NCBI RefSeq assembly: GCF_004354915.1
Contig: NZ_SMSI01000001.1
Span: 1,364,001 to 1,428,000, forward strand
DNA length: 64,000 nucleotides
Direction of reading: 5' to 3'
Source: Pseudohoeflea suaedae
Lineage (GTDB): Bacteria > Pseudomonadota > Alphaproteobacteria > Rhizobiales > Rhizobiaceae
Shown: positions 1-9,784 of the stretch, piece after piece
How the letters are laid out: each line of letters begins with the position of its first letter
Numbering within the stretch: the first letter of the stretch is position 1
Position numbers and translations under genes: made by a program
Notes under the pieces: model-generated
Seen by the model: the letters and a program-made list of their open reading frames with translations, nothing else
Database searches by the model: none
Told to the model about the DNA's origin: nothing

Positions 1-363
1 TTCATTTTCTATCTGCAACCTATTACAAATGAGACCGCGGGTCATCTCGTGAAGGTTGTTGGTTGTTGATTTTGGTCCGGCGCAGGGGCGGCACAGGCCA
101 CGTTTTCACGCTCAGGCGAAACGCCCGGCCGTCAGAGATCGCATTTTTCTAATTGGCACTTTTCTAATTGAAAGTGCTAAGTTTTGGTTTCCGACAGCGA
201 TTTTCTGGATATCCACCTGAAAATCCGGATTTCAGCGTCAGAGCCGGGCGGCCGGATACGGTTGGGCAAGAGGCTTGTTTCAATGCTGGCGTGCTGGCAA
301 GAGACGATGCAAGTTTGCAAGAGAGATTGCACGTTCACCGGAATTGACTGAAGCAGGGTATCC
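1..363. other. non-coding region upstream of cysD
   Basis: I see no convincing gene in this stretch. The first 130 bases are of mixed composition. The last 220 bases form the leader of cysD and hold the repeat cluster listed separately at 145-177. Reading frames crossing it on the minus strand run on antisense to cysD and have no credible start signal. Confidence 0.5.
145..177 (+). promoter_or_regulatory. direct repeat plus inverted repeat, candidate operator for the cysD operon
   Basis: Two copies of TTTTCTAATTG lie at 145-155 and 160-170. The second copy sits inside an inverted repeat, GCACTTT (156-162) and AAAGTGC (171-177). The elements are about 190 nt upstream of the cysD start in an AT-rich patch of an otherwise GC-rich region. 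They could be the site of a sulfur-responsive regulator, but no known consensus is recognised, so the role is inferred from position and symmetry only. Confidence 0.35.
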
Positions 364-1269
364 ATGGCCGAGCCGATGACACATCTTCAGCGCCTCGAAG
401 CTGAAGCCATTCATATCATTCGGGAAGTTGCCTCCGAATTTTCCAACCCGGTGATGATGTATTCGATCGGCAAGGACTCGTCGGTCATGTTGCATCTGGC
501 GCTCAAGGCCTTCGCGCCGGCCAAGCCGCCATTCCCCTTTCTCCACATCGATTCGAACTGGAAATTTCGCGAGATGATCGCGTTCCGCGACCGAATGGCA
601 GCGGAGAAGGGCATCGACCTGATTGTCCACAAGAATGCGGAGGGAATGGCTGAAGGGGTCGGTCCGTTCAGTCACGGCTCGTCGATGCACACCCACATCA
701 TGAAGACTGTCGCCCTTCGTCAGGCTCTCGATGCGGGCGGGTATGACGCGGCATTCGGCGGCGCGCGCCGCGATGAGGAAAAGTCCCGGGCCAAGGAGCG
801 GATCTTCTCGTTTCGTTCGGCCGGCCATGTCTGGGATCCGAAGAACCAGCGACCGGAAATGTGGAAAACCTTCAACACGCGGATCGCAAGGGGTGAATCG
901 ATTCGAGTGTTCCCGCTCTCCAATTGGACCGAGTTGGACATCTGGCAGTACATTCTGCGCGAGAATATCGAAATCGTGCCGCTCTATTTCGCCGCCCGCC
1001 GTCCGGTGGTCGAGCGTGACGGCATGCTCGTCATGCGCGACGACGAGCGCATGGCCCTGGCTCCCGGGGAGGTCGCGACGGAGCGGATGGTTCGATTCCG
1101 CACGCTCGGCTGCTATCCGCTGACCGCCGCCATCGAAAGCGAGGCCCGGTCTCTCGAGGCCATCATCGCCGAAACCCTCGTCGCGCGAACCTCGGAACGT
1201 CACGGACGCATGATCGATCATGACGAGGCCGGCTCGATGGAGAAGAAGAAGAAGGAGGGCTACTTCTGA
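364..1269 (+). CDS. cysD: sulfate adenylyltransferase subunit 2
   Basis: This is the small, catalytic subunit of ATP sulfurylase. It makes adenosine 5'-phosphosulfate (APS) from ATP and sulfate, driven by GTP hydrolysis on CysN. The 301-residue protein has the PP-loop SIGKDS at residues 34-39 and the family signature [15 protein letters not shown] near residue 130. Length is normal for CysD. The stop codon overlaps the cysNC start (TGATG), so the subunits are translationally coupled. It opens a cysD-cysNC-cysQ cluster directly before a polysaccharide locus, as with nodPQ-type genes of rhizobia that serve polysaccharide or Nod-factor sulfation. No cysH or cysI is present in the window. Confidence 0.97.
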   Translation: MAEPMTHLQRLEAEAIHIIREVASEFSNPVMMYSIGKDSSVMLHLALKAFAPAKPPFPFLHIDSNWKFREMIAFRDRMAAEKGIDLIVHKNAEGMAEGVGPFSHGSSMHTHIMKTVALRQALDAGGYDAAFGGARRDEEKSRAKERIFSFRSAGHVWDPKNQRPEMWKTFNTRIARGESIRVFPLSNWTELDIWQYILRENIEIVPLYFAARRPVVERDGMLVMRDDERMALAPGEVATERMVRFRTLGCYPLTAAIESEARSLEAIIAETLVARTSERHGRMIDHDEAGSMEKKKKEGYF

Positions 1270-3173
1270 TGACAAGTTCCGCGCTCTCCGTCGAGGAAGA
1301 CGACATCAGGGCCTACATGGCCGAGCAGGAAAACAAGACGCTGCTGCGCTTCCTGACCTGCGGATCCGTGGACGATGGCAAGTCCACGCTGATCGGTCGC
1401 CTTCTCTATGACACCAAGCTGATTTTCGAAGACCAGATCGCCACTCTCGAAAAGGATTCCCGGCGTCACGGAAGCGCCGGCGAGGATTTCGATTTCGCTC
1501 TGCTGGTCGACGGGCTCGAGGCCGAGCGCGAGCAGGGCATCACGATCGACGTGGCCTATCGCTTTTTCGCCACGCCGAAGCGAAAGTTCATCGTCGCCGA
1601 TACGCCCGGCCACGAACAGTATACCCGCAACATGGCAACCGGTGCCTCCACGGCCGATCTGGCCGTGGTGCTCATCGACGCCCGCAAGGGTGTGTTGTCT
1701 CAGACGCGGCGTCATTCTTTCATCGCTTCGCTTCTGGGCATCCGTCACATCGTGCTTGCCATCAACAAGATCGATCTCGTCGGCTACGACAAGATGGTTT
1801 TTGACCGCATTGTCTCCGACTACATGCAGTTTTCCGCCGATCTCGGGTTCGAAACCATCCGCCCGATTCCCGTCTCCGCCCGGTTTGGCGATAATGTGGT
1901 CGAGCGCTCCGGCAACATGCCGTGGTATGACGGTCCCTCTGTGCTCGAACACCTCGAAGATGTGCCGGTTGGCGACGCAACCGAAGCCGCGCCGCTTCGA
2001 TTCCCGGTCCAGTATGTGAACCGGCCCAACCTCGATTTCCGCGGCTATTGCGGGACACTCGCCTCGGGGCGGGTGCGCGTCGGCGATCAGGTCGTGGAAG
2101 CCCGATCCGGGCGGACGGGCAACATTGCGCGCGTCCTGCTCGGCGACGCCGATCTCGATGAAGCGCGGGCCGGCCAGTCGGTCACCCTCACGCTTGAAGA
2201 GGAAATCGATATTTCCCGCGGCGACATGCTGGTCGCTCCCGACAACCGCCCGCAGGTCGCCGACCAGTTCGAGGCGCGTCTTGTCTGGTTCGCGGAGCAG
2301 CCGCTCCTGCCAGGTCGCCAATACCTGCTGCGGACCGAGACCGCCGAGATGCCCGCGACAGTCAGTGCTCTCAAATATGCGCTCGACATCAACACCTTCG
2401 CACATGAAGCCGCGAAATCACTCGAACTCAATTCCGTCGGGGTGGTCAATATTTCGCTCGGCAAGCCCATTCCCTTCGACCCGTACGAGGAGAACCGGCT
2501 GACGGGCGGCTTCATTCTGATCGACCGGATGACCAATGCGACCATCGCTGCGGGCATGATCACCCATCCGCTCTGGCGGGCGACGAATGTTCATTGGCAG
2601 GCGCTCGATATCAATCGCACCGCCCGCGCCGAGCAGAAGCACCAGAAGCCGGCCGTTCTCTGGTTCACCGGGCTTTCGGGGTCCGGCAAGTCGACCATTG
2701 CCAACCTCCTGGAAAAACGGCTTCACGCCGACGGTCGCCATACCTATCTTCTCGATGGTGACAATGTCCGCCACGGCCTCAATCGCGACCTCGGCTTTAC
2801 CGAGGAGGATCGTGTCGAGAATATCCGGCGGGTCGGTGAGGTTGCGCAACTGATGACGGACGCCGGCCTTATCGTCCTGGTCTCCTTCATATCGCCGTTT
2901 CAGGCGGAACGGCGAATGGCGCGCGAACTGGTCGGCGAGGGCGAATTCGTGGAGATTTTCGTCGACACGCCCTTCGAGGAATGCGCGCGACGGGATCCGA
3001 AAGGCCTCTATGCCAAGGCGCTCGCCGGCGAGATCCGGAATTTCACCGGTGTGGATTCGCCCTATGAGGCGCCCGAGAATCCCGATCTGCGCCTGGAGAC
3101 GACCGGCAGCACGCCGGAGGATCTGGTTGAGCGTATCATCGCGTGGCTGAGGGCGCGCGGCTTTGTCGCCTGA
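1269..3173 (+). CDS. cysNC: bifunctional sulfate adenylyltransferase subunit 1 / adenylylsulfate kinase
   Basis: This is a fusion of the GTPase subunit of ATP sulfurylase and APS kinase. It converts sulfate to APS and then to PAPS, the universal sulfate donor. The N-terminal GTPase part has the P-loop GSVDDGKST at residues 32-40, the [11 protein letters not shown] switch and NKIDLV. The C-terminal kinase starts near residue 455 with P-loop GLSGSGKST near 470 and an FISPF substrate motif. At 634 residues it matches fused NodQ/CysNC proteins. The kinase is what makes PAPS rather than only APS, which sulfotransferases require. It overlaps cysD by one base and lies about 30 nt before cysQ. Confidence 0.97.
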   Translation: MTSSALSVEEDDIRAYMAEQENKTLLRFLTCGSVDDGKSTLIGRLLYDTKLIFEDQIATLEKDSRRHGSAGEDFDFALLVDGLEAEREQGITIDVAYRFFATPKRKFIVADTPGHEQYTRNMATGASTADLAVVLIDARKGVLSQTRRHSFIASLLGIRHIVLAINKIDLVGYDKMVFDRIVSDYMQFSADLGFETIRPIPVSARFGDNVVERSGNMPWYDGPSVLEHLEDVPVGDATEAAPLRFPVQYVNRPNLDFRGYCGTLASGRVRVGDQVVEARSGRTGNIARVLLGDADLDEARAGQSVTLTLEEEIDISRGDMLVAPDNRPQVADQFEARLVWFAEQPLLPGRQYLLRTETAEMPATVSALKYALDINTFAHEAAKSLELNSVGVVNISLGKPIPFDPYEENRLTGGFILIDRMTNATIAAGMITHPLWRATNVHWQALDINRTARAEQKHQKPAVLWFTGLSGSGKSTIANLLEKRLHADGRHTYLLDGDNVRHGLNRDLGFTEEDRVENIRRVGEVAQLMTDAGLIVLVSFISPFQAERRMARELVGEGEFVEIFVDTPFEECARRDPKGLYAKALAGEIRNFTGVDSPYEAPENPDLRLETTGSTPEDLVERIIAWLRARGFVA

Positions 3174-3206
3174 GGCGGGCCGGATGTGAGAGCCGGGACA
3201 GGACTG

Positions 3207-4073
3207 ATGACCATGAACAATGCAAGCGAATTCGGGACGGCAGACCTGGAAAGGATGGTTGAGGCATTTGCCGACCTTTCTCTCCGTGCCGGGGAGATCA
3301 TTCTGGACATCCGCGCGCGTGGTGCCGCGGTGATGGAAAAGGCCGATCATTCGCCGGTCACCGAAGCCGACAGGCGAGCGGAGGCGCTGATTCTTGCCGG
3401 TCTCGCCGAGGCTTGTCCCGGCGTGCCCGTCGTTGCCGAGGAAGCGGCTTCTGCCGGTCACGTGCCCGCAACGCTCGGGGATCACTTCATTCTTGTCGAT
3501 CCGCTCGACGGAACCCGCGAATTCATTGCGGGGCGTCCGGATTTCACCGTCAATATTGCCTTGATCGAGAGGGGAAGCCCCATCGCCGGTGTCGTCTACG
3601 CGCCCATGCGACGGACGCTCTGGGCCGCGAGCGGGCATCATGCATGGTCTGCGGACGTGCAAGACGACGGCACCCTTGGTGATGCGCGTGGTCTCGTGTG
3701 CCGCGGGTGGCAGGCCCCGCCGTGCATCGTCGCCTCGGTATCCCATCGCACGCCCGAAACTGACGAATTCATCGCCCGCTTCGACGGCGCGACGATGAGT
3801 GCGATCGGCTCATCGCTCAAATTCTGCCTTCTCGCCGAGGGCGAGGCCGATCTTTATCCGCGCTATGGCCGGACGATGGAGTGGGACACGGCTGCGGGCG
3901 ATGCCGTTCTGCGGGCTGCCGGCGGCGTGACGATCACGCTTGACGAAAAGCCGCTTGTCTACGGCAAGCGCAACCAGGCAAACGACGTCGATTTTGCAAA
4001 TCCATTTTTCATCTCGGCAAGCCGCGAGGGCGTTTCGCGGATAAAGGGCGAGGTGCGCGGCACGGCGCGGTAA
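3207..4073 (+). CDS. cysQ: 3'(2'),5'-bisphosphate nucleotidase
   Basis: CysQ hydrolyses 3'-phosphoadenosine 5'-phosphate (PAP), the by-product of every PAPS-dependent sulfotransferase, to AMP. It belongs to the inositol-monophosphatase superfamily. The metal-binding pieces are visible: VVAEEAA at about residues 75-81, DPLDGTREF at 98-106 and EWDTAAGDA near the C-terminus. I take the ATG at 3207, which has a purine-rich stretch upstream; a GTG at 3186 would add seven residues. It follows cysNC on the same strand with a short gap, completing a make-PAPS/remove-PAP module. That fits the two sulfotransferase genes downstream. Confidence 0.93.
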   Translation: MTMNNASEFGTADLERMVEAFADLSLRAGEIILDIRARGAAVMEKADHSPVTEADRRAEALILAGLAEACPGVPVVAEEAASAGHVPATLGDHFILVDPLDGTREFIAGRPDFTVNIALIERGSPIAGVVYAPMRRTLWAASGHHAWSADVQDDGTLGDARGLVCRGWQAPPCIVASVSHRTPETDEFIARFDGATMSAIGSSLKFCLLAEGEADLYPRYGRTMEWDTAAGDAVLRAAGGVTITLDEKPLVYGKRNQANDVDFANPFFISASREGVSRIKGEVRGTAR

Positions 4074-4288
4074 CCATCTCGAATGGCGACGGTTTCCCGG
4101 CTGCAGAAATAAAGAATCGCGATATAATGATTAAGTGATGTATTTTCGATTTTTGACCTCCGGCAATTTGCGTCAACGATCCGGCCCTGCCGCCGGCCTT
4201 GATCGCTCTCGCCTGAAAGATCATAAGAACGCGACGGGTTGAAAATGGCGGCGCGGTATCAACCAAAGTCCTGGATTGGATTGACGAC

Positions 4289-5209
4289 GTGACCGATATC
4301 GTGACGGTCCTCATGGCGACCTATAACGGCGCCCAATATATCGAGGAACAGCTCAAGTCACTGGAAACGCAGACTTGGCCGTCTGTCGATGTCGTGATTT
4401 CCGACGACGGATCGACCGATCGGACGCTTGAAATCCTGGAGGCGTTTTCGCGCCGGTGGAAGAAGGGCCGGGTCACGATCGCACGTGGCCCGCAGGCGGG
4501 TTTTGCGGAAAATTTCCGCTCGCTGATAAATGGTGCCGACGTCCGCGGGCCCTATGTCTGCTTCAGTGATCAGGATGATATCTGGCGCGAGGAGAAGCTG
4601 ACCGAAGCGGTCAACTGGCTCGCTGCGCAACCGATCCCGATGCCCGCCCTGTTCTGCGGTCGTACACAACTCTTTCCGGATCCCGGCCGGCACTCGATGT
4701 CCCCGCCGTTCTCGCGCCCGCCGGTCTTCAGGAATGCGCTTGTGCAGTCGATCGCCGGCGCCAATACGATGGTGATGAACCGGGCAGCCTTCGAGCTTCT
4801 GCGTACCGCCTCCGCACGCACATCCTTTGCAAGCCACGACTGGTGGACCTACCTTCTTGTGACGGGAGCAGGGGGGCGGGTTTTTTTCTCGCAGGTTCCG
4901 TATGTTCTCTACCGCCAGCACGAAGGCAATCTGGTGGGGGCCAACACTACCCTGAGTTCGAGGATCACCCGGCTTCGCATGCTGTTCAACGGGCGTTTCC
5001 GCCGGTGGACCGATCTCAATCTTGCAGCTCTCGACCTGTGTATTGACCTGCTTTCCGACGATAACCGGAAATGCCTTTCGACGTTTCGGCAAGCGCGCGA
5101 TCGGTCGCTGCATCTGCGCATGCTCAACCTTTGGCGCTCAGGTGTCTACAGACAGACTGTTTTCGGCCAGGCAAGCCTCTACGCAGCTTGCATGATGCGG
5201 CTGCTCTAA
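4289..5209 (+). CDS. glycosyltransferase family 2 (rhamnosyltransferase-like)
   Basis: The 306-residue protein has a GT-A fold GT2 domain: VTVLMATYNGAQYIEEQL at the N-terminus, the nucleotide-binding SDDGSTD at residues 38-44 and FSDQDDIW near residue 92, the pattern common in bacterial rhamnosyltransferases. It probably moves a sugar from a nucleotide donor to a growing cytoplasmic glycan. It starts with GTG at 4289; there is a 215-nt AT-richer gap after cysQ that may hold its promoter. The four dTDP-rhamnose genes follow 100 nt downstream, which supports rhamnose as the donor sugar, but acceptor and linkage cannot be read from sequence. Confidence 0.88.
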   Translation: MTDIVTVLMATYNGAQYIEEQLKSLETQTWPSVDVVISDDGSTDRTLEILEAFSRRWKKGRVTIARGPQAGFAENFRSLINGADVRGPYVCFSDQDDIWREEKLTEAVNWLAAQPIPMPALFCGRTQLFPDPGRHSMSPPFSRPPVFRNALVQSIAGANTMVMNRAAFELLRTASARTSFASHDWWTYLLVTGAGGRVFFSQVPYVLYRQHEGNLVGANTTLSSRITRLRMLFNGRFRRWTDLNLAALDLCIDLLSDDNRKCLSTFRQARDRSLHLRMLNLWRSGVYRQTVFGQASLYAACMMRLL

Positions 5210-5308
5210 GTAAGCCGGGCTTTTCGGGCCATGCGATTGACAGATTATTGTCTCATGCTTCGCAGGTAAAATCGGCTCACATGCCTTGTATAGATGCAGG
5301 AGTGCACC

Positions 5309-6184
5309 ATGAAGGGGATCATACTCGCAGGGGGGACGGGGACCCGTCTCTATCCGATGACGGTCTCTGTCTCCAAGCAGTTGCTTCCCGTCTACGACAA
5401 GCCGATGATCTACTATCCCCTGACTGTGCTGATGCTGTCGGGAATTCGGGACATCCTCATCATCTCGACCCCACGTGATCTGCCCGCCTTCGAGGCGCTT
5501 TTGGGCGACGGCTCGCAATTCGGCGTCAATCTTTCCTATGCGGTACAGCCGAGCCCGGATGGGCTGGCCCAGGCATTCATCATCGGCAAGGACTTCATCG
5601 GCAACGATTCCTGCGCGCTGGTCCTGGGCGACAACATCTTCTTCGGAGCGGGGCTTTCCGAAAAATGCCGGAGCGCTGCCGCAAAGCCGAGCGGGGCCAC
5701 GGTCTTTGCCTACTTCGTGCAGGATCCCGAGCGCTACGGCGTGGTACACTTCGATCCCAAAACCTCGACCGCCCTGGGGATTGAGGAGAAGCCGGTCAAT
5801 CCGAAATCCAATTGGGCCGTCACCGGTCTCTACTACTACGACAATGACGTGGTCGACATCGCGGCAGGCGTAAAGCCGTCCAGACGCGGAGAACTGGAGA
5901 TCACGGATGTGAACCGGGCTTACTTGGAACGGGGCGACCTGACGGTCTCCCGAATGGGACGGGGATTTGCCTGGCTCGACACCGGCACGCCCGATTCCAT
6001 GCATGAGGCTTCCGCATTCGTGCGAACAATCGAGCATCGCCAGGGTTTCAAGATCGCATGCCCCGAGGAGATCGGTCTTCTCAACGGTTGGGTGTCGCGC
6101 GAACAGATCATGAGGCAGGCCGATGAGATGGGTAAGTCCGATTATGCCGCCTATCTGCGCCGTTGCGCGCGAGACGAAAATTAA
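5309..6184 (+). CDS. rfbA: glucose-1-phosphate thymidylyltransferase
   Basis: RfbA (RmlA) makes dTDP-glucose from glucose-1-phosphate and dTTP, the first step to dTDP-L-rhamnose. The 291-residue protein begins [16 protein letters not shown], the nucleotidyltransferase signature, followed by [17 protein letters not shown] and VLGDNIFF. The start at 5309 has AGGAG six bases upstream; an in-frame ATG at 5294 lies on the wrong side of that ribosome site. It is first in rfbA-rfbC-rfbB-rfbD, with 12 nt to rfbC, and feeds the glycosyltransferases of this locus. Confidence 0.97.
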   Translation: MKGIILAGGTGTRLYPMTVSVSKQLLPVYDKPMIYYPLTVLMLSGIRDILIISTPRDLPAFEALLGDGSQFGVNLSYAVQPSPDGLAQAFIIGKDFIGNDSCALVLGDNIFFGAGLSEKCRSAAAKPSGATVFAYFVQDPERYGVVHFDPKTSTALGIEEKPVNPKSNWAVTGLYYYDNDVVDIAAGVKPSRRGELEITDVNRAYLERGDLTVSRMGRGFAWLDTGTPDSMHEASAFVRTIEHRQGFKIACPEEIGLLNGWVSREQIMRQADEMGKSDYAAYLRRCARDEN

Positions 6185-6196
6185 CTGGGTGTCCTG

Positions 6197-6775
6197 ATGC
6201 CGGAATTCAAAAATCTGGGGCTCGATGGTGTCGTCGAGGTCGTGCCCGATCGTTTCGGCGATGATCGCGGGTTCTTCTCGGAGACCTATAATGCGCGTCT
6301 CTGGAAGGAAGGCGGCATCGCTGTCGACTTTGTTCAGGACAATTTCTCGCTCTCTCGCGATGTCGGAACAGTCCGGGGGCTGCACTTTCAAACTCCTTCC
6401 CATGCCCAGGCAAAGCTCGTGCGTGTCACCCGCGGGCGCGTTTTCGATGTCGCTGTCGACATCCGGAAGGGCTCGCCCGACTTTGGTAAATGGGTTGGCG
6501 TCGAGCTGTCTGCCGAAAAGTGGAACCAGCTCTTCGTGCCGGCGGGGTTCGCCCATGGATTCGTCACGCTCGAAGCGGACACGGAAATGGCCTACAAGGT
6601 CTCCGCCTTCTATTCGAAGGAGCATGATCGGGCGATCCGCTTCGACGACCCGGAACTAGGGATCGATTGGCCACTCGCCCCCGGCAAGGCCGTCCTGTCG
6701 TCGAAGGACGCGGCAGCCGGCCCGCTCTCGGAAATGGAAACGGGCTTTGTCTACCAAGCGGACAGGAGCGAATGA
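6197..6775 (+). CDS. rfbC: dTDP-4-dehydrorhamnose 3,5-epimerase
   Basis: RfbC (RmlC) epimerises dTDP-4-keto-6-deoxy-glucose at C3 and C5, the third step of dTDP-L-rhamnose synthesis. The 192-residue cupin has FFSETY at 27-32, RGLHFQ with the catalytic histidine at residue 63, and [10 protein letters not shown] in the beta-barrel, all typical. Size matches the family. Its stop overlaps the rfbB start (ATGA arrangement at 6772-6775), so the two are coupled. Gene order A-C-B-D is one of several seen in rml clusters. Confidence 0.96.
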   Translation: MPEFKNLGLDGVVEVVPDRFGDDRGFFSETYNARLWKEGGIAVDFVQDNFSLSRDVGTVRGLHFQTPSHAQAKLVRVTRGRVFDVAVDIRKGSPDFGKWVGVELSAEKWNQLFVPAGFAHGFVTLEADTEMAYKVSAFYSKEHDRAIRFDDPELGIDWPLAPGKAVLSSKDAAAGPLSEMETGFVYQADRSE

Positions 6776-7839
6776 TGAGATTTCTTGTCACCGGCGGGGC
6801 AGGCTTCATCGGTTCGGCCGTCTGCCGCCGGCTGGCTGCTGATCCGGGCAACCGGGTCGTCAATGTCGACGCGCTCACCTATGCCGGCAATCTTGCATCC
6901 CTCCGGTCCATAGAGGATCAGCCGAACTACCGGTTCGTGCAGGCCGACATCTGCAACGAGGATGCGATCGAGGCCTTGTTGCGGGACGAGCAAATAGACG
7001 TCCTCATGCATCTCGCCGCCGAAAGCCACGTCGATCGTTCGATCGATGGTCCCGAGGCCTTCATCGAGACCAACATCGTCGGCACCTTCCGGCTCCTGAA
7101 GGCCGCGCGCGCCTATTGGGAAAGTCTCGACGGCGAGCGTCGCGACCGTTTCCGCTTTCATCACGTGTCCACCGACGAGGTTTTCGGCGATCTGCCTTTC
7201 GATGAGGGGATATTCACGGAGGACACGCCCTACGATCCGTCATCTCCCTACAGCGCATCGAAAGCCGCCTCCGACCACCTCGTTCGAGCCTGGCACCGCA
7301 CCTACGGGCTGCCGGTCGTCATGACCAATTGCTCGAACAATTACGGTCCTTTCCATTTCCCGGAAAAGCTGATCCCGCTGGTCATTCTCAATGCGCTCGA
7401 TGAGAAGCCGCTGCCGGTTTACGGGAAGGGCGAGAACATTCGCGACTGGCTTTATGTCGAGGATCACGCCGCAGCGCTGGAAGCCGTGGCGCGCAACGGC
7501 CGGCTCGGAGAAAGCTACAATATCGGAGGGCGCGCCGAACGCCGCAACATCGACGTGGTTCGCGCCATCTGTGAAGTCCTCGATGAGATGAAGCCGCGCA
7601 AGGGCGGCGACAGTTACGCCAGGCTGATCGAGATGGTGACCGACCGTCCCGGCCATGACCGTCGCTATGCCATCGACCCGGGCAAGATCGAAACCGAACT
7701 CGGCTGGACGGCGGCGCACAGTTTCGAAACCGGTCTGGCGGCAACGGTGGCCTGGTATCTCGAAAGCGAATGGTGGTGGCGCCCGCTGCACAACCGGCTG
7801 GCAGGGCAGCGTCTTGGTACGGCGGGGGGCAGGGGCTGA
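6772..7839 (+). CDS. rfbB: dTDP-glucose 4,6-dehydratase
   Basis: RfbB (RmlB) is an extended short-chain dehydrogenase that turns dTDP-glucose into dTDP-4-keto-6-deoxy-glucose. The NAD-binding [12 protein letters not shown] is at the N-terminus, with STDEVFGDL and the catalytic YSASK (Tyr159 and Lys163 counted from the ATG at 6775). Two tandem ATG codons, 6772 and 6775, can serve as start; either overlaps or abuts the rfbC stop. The 355-residue length is standard. The rfbD start overlaps its stop by one base. Confidence 0.96.
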   Translation: MMRFLVTGGAGFIGSAVCRRLAADPGNRVVNVDALTYAGNLASLRSIEDQPNYRFVQADICNEDAIEALLRDEQIDVLMHLAAESHVDRSIDGPEAFIETNIVGTFRLLKAARAYWESLDGERRDRFRFHHVSTDEVFGDLPFDEGIFTEDTPYDPSSPYSASKAASDHLVRAWHRTYGLPVVMTNCSNNYGPFHFPEKLIPLVILNALDEKPLPVYGKGENIRDWLYVEDHAAALEAVARNGRLGESYNIGGRAERRNIDVVRAICEVLDEMKPRKGGDSYARLIEMVTDRPGHDRRYAIDPGKIETELGWTAAHSFETGLAATVAWYLESEWWWRPLHNRLAGQRLGTAGGRG

Positions 7840-8735
7840 TGCGCATCCTCGTGACAGGGCGGGACGGCCAGGTTGCCCGCTCGCTGTCTGAGGCCGCGCA
7901 AGGGCGGTCGGAGGAATTCGTGTTTGTGTCCCGGCCGCAATTCGACCTCGCAAGTCCCGAGACGATCCGCGCGGCCATACGCGAGCATGCGCCTGATATC
8001 ATCGTCAGCGCCGCCGCCTATACGGCCGTCGATACCGCGGAGGACGAGCCCGAACTGGCCCGGCGGATCAATGGCGAGGCGCCCGGTATCCTCGCAGACG
8101 AAGCGGCGCGGGCCGGCGCCTGGATCATTCATCTTTCCACCGACTATGTTTATGACGGTTTCGGCACCCGGCCATGGCGCGAGGAGGATCCGACAGGGCC
8201 TGCAAGCGTATATGGTCAATCCAAGCTGCAGGGCGAAGAGGCTGTACGCGAGGCCGCGCCGAACAGCCATGTGATCCTGCGCACGGCATGGGTATACAGC
8301 GCCTTCGGCCGGAATTTTCTTCGCTCCATGCTGCATCTCGCAGAAACGAGAAGCGAGTTGCGCGTGGTTGCCGATCAATACGGCAATCCGACATGGGCGG
8401 GGGACATCGCTTGCGGCATTCTCGCTGTGGTGGATCATATCTCCGCGAGTGCGGATGATCGCTTGGCCGGAACCTACAATCTCGCGGGCCCCGAGGCCAT
8501 GAACTGGGCCGATTTCGCCCGCATGATATTTGCCGAAAGTGCAGCCCTCGGCGGCAAGCGGCCCGAAGTCGTGAACATCTCGACAGTAGAATACCCTACG
8601 AAAGCTTGTCGCCCGGCCAATTCACGACTTGATGGATCCGCCTTTGCTGCTACTTTCGGCTTCCGAACCTCACCGACCCGGTCGAATATTGAAAAGGTCT
8701 TGTCGAGGATAAGAAAGTCAGACGCGGCGATATGA
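7839..8735 (+). CDS. rfbD: dTDP-4-dehydrorhamnose reductase
   Basis: RfbD (RmlD) reduces the 4-keto sugar with NAD(P)H and yields dTDP-L-rhamnose. The 298-residue protein starts [13 protein letters not shown], has AAYTAVDTAEDEPELA, STDYVYDGFG and the catalytic YGQSKLQGE. The ATG at 7839 overlaps the rfbB stop by one base. The last codons overlap the start of an unknown membrane-protein gene (8732) by four bases, so that gene is co-translated with the rhamnose pathway. Confidence 0.95.
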   Translation: MRILVTGRDGQVARSLSEAAQGRSEEFVFVSRPQFDLASPETIRAAIREHAPDIIVSAAAYTAVDTAEDEPELARRINGEAPGILADEAARAGAWIIHLSTDYVYDGFGTRPWREEDPTGPASVYGQSKLQGEEAVREAAPNSHVILRTAWVYSAFGRNFLRSMLHLAETRSELRVVADQYGNPTWAGDIACGILAVVDHISASADDRLAGTYNLAGPEAMNWADFARMIFAESAALGGKRPEVVNISTVEYPTKACRPANSRLDGSAFAATFGFRTSPTRSNIEKVLSRIRKSDAAI

Positions 8736-9691
8736 CAAACAATGAGGATGGCGCAACGGCGCTGGACCCCACTCTGGTACAAGGAGTGGCGTCGATACTC
8801 AGGCGTGGCTACGATGCGGCTTTCGCCAGAAATCTGTCGGAAGGGATGGATCGCGAAACCGCAAAGGCCGAGGCCCTGCGGAAGGTGAAGGCAAGGCTTG
8901 TTGAACGCATTGATGTCATGCGCAGCACGAGTCCTGACCAGCCCGAGGCTCTGGAGAGGGCAGTCGACGCGGCCATCATGGACCTCGTCAATGAGAGTAA
9001 CGCCGGGCCGCAGTCGAAGCCTCTCCAGGCTTCCGTTTCACAGAGCGGTTTGAGCAACCCCTCCGAACGTTCATCGGAAGACAAGAGCGCTCGATACGAC
9101 GATGCTGAACCTGCAGGCGAAGGCGGACCGGAAGCCTTCGCGGCTGCCATTCCGGCCGATGACCGGGCCGGCTCGGACGGAGATGTCGCCAGCTGTCCCC
9201 GACCTTCGCCCGGATCGCTGGCCTTGGCGATGCTGTCGGGTGTCGTCCTCGTCGCGGCAACGATTTTGGCGGGTAATGCAGCCGGCCTCGTTCAGGGACC
9301 GTTTTTCCCCAGACCGGGTGTGATCGTCATACCCTCCGAGAGGTTTGCGGAGATGGAGGCAATGGCAGACCAATTGCGCGATGCCGTGCTGGAAGCGCAG
9401 CGCCGGTTCGAGGCAGGCGAATTCGGGGCCGTGATGGAGGATGGCAGCTGGCACTCGATGAAAGACATCCACGAGGATATCTGGGCGAGGCTGCCCAGGG
9501 ATACGTGGCGAGGCGGGCGAGGCTTCATAGCGCGGCATGTCGATGACGGCTACAAGATCCTCGTGCATGGCCCCTTGTGCAATGTCATTTCCGCCACTCA
9601 TCCCGCCATGGTCGATCCGGTCCGGACGCCGAGTTTCAACGAATTCTGCTGGCACTTCGGTGTGTGGAACGAGGCTGGAGAAAAGCTCTGA
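8732..9691 (+). CDS. conserved-looking single-pass membrane protein, unknown function
   Basis: I do not recognise this 319-residue protein. The first 100 residues are predicted helical and charged, with an Arg/Glu/Ala-rich stretch. A Ser/Glu/Asp-rich linker follows, then one hydrophobic helix (SLALAMLSGVVLVAATILAG) near residue 165. The remaining 130 residues contain GSWHSMKDIHEDIWARLPRD and a cysteine-containing end, and would be periplasmic if the N-terminus is cytoplasmic. The ATGA overlap with rfbD and its place at the end of the rhamnose operon suggest a role in polysaccharide assembly or its control, but this is inference from position only. Confidence 0.75.
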   Translation: MTNNEDGATALDPTLVQGVASILRRGYDAAFARNLSEGMDRETAKAEALRKVKARLVERIDVMRSTSPDQPEALERAVDAAIMDLVNESNAGPQSKPLQASVSQSGLSNPSERSSEDKSARYDDAEPAGEGGPEAFAAAIPADDRAGSDGDVASCPRPSPGSLALAMLSGVVLVAATILAGNAAGLVQGPFFPRPGVIVIPSERFAEMEAMADQLRDAVLEAQRRFEAGEFGAVMEDGSWHSMKDIHEDIWARLPRDTWRGGRGFIARHVDDGYKILVHGPLCNVISATHPAMVDPVRTPSFNEFCWHFGVWNEAGEKL

Positions 9692-9784
9692 TGTCCCTCC
9701 CGGGCGGCATGGGAAGTGATGTCGGCCTCATTCGGATCGCTGGCCAGTTCGCCGCCACGTGAACGCGGTCTGATGCGCTTTCCG

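Noticed and set aside
154-168. TGGCA before cysD that suggested a sigma-54 promoter
   Set aside because: The matching TTGC at the right spacing is absent (TAAT instead).
280-1275. 331-codon minus-strand frame opposite cysD
   Set aside because: cysD is conserved along its length; the antisense frame is a codon-bias shadow.
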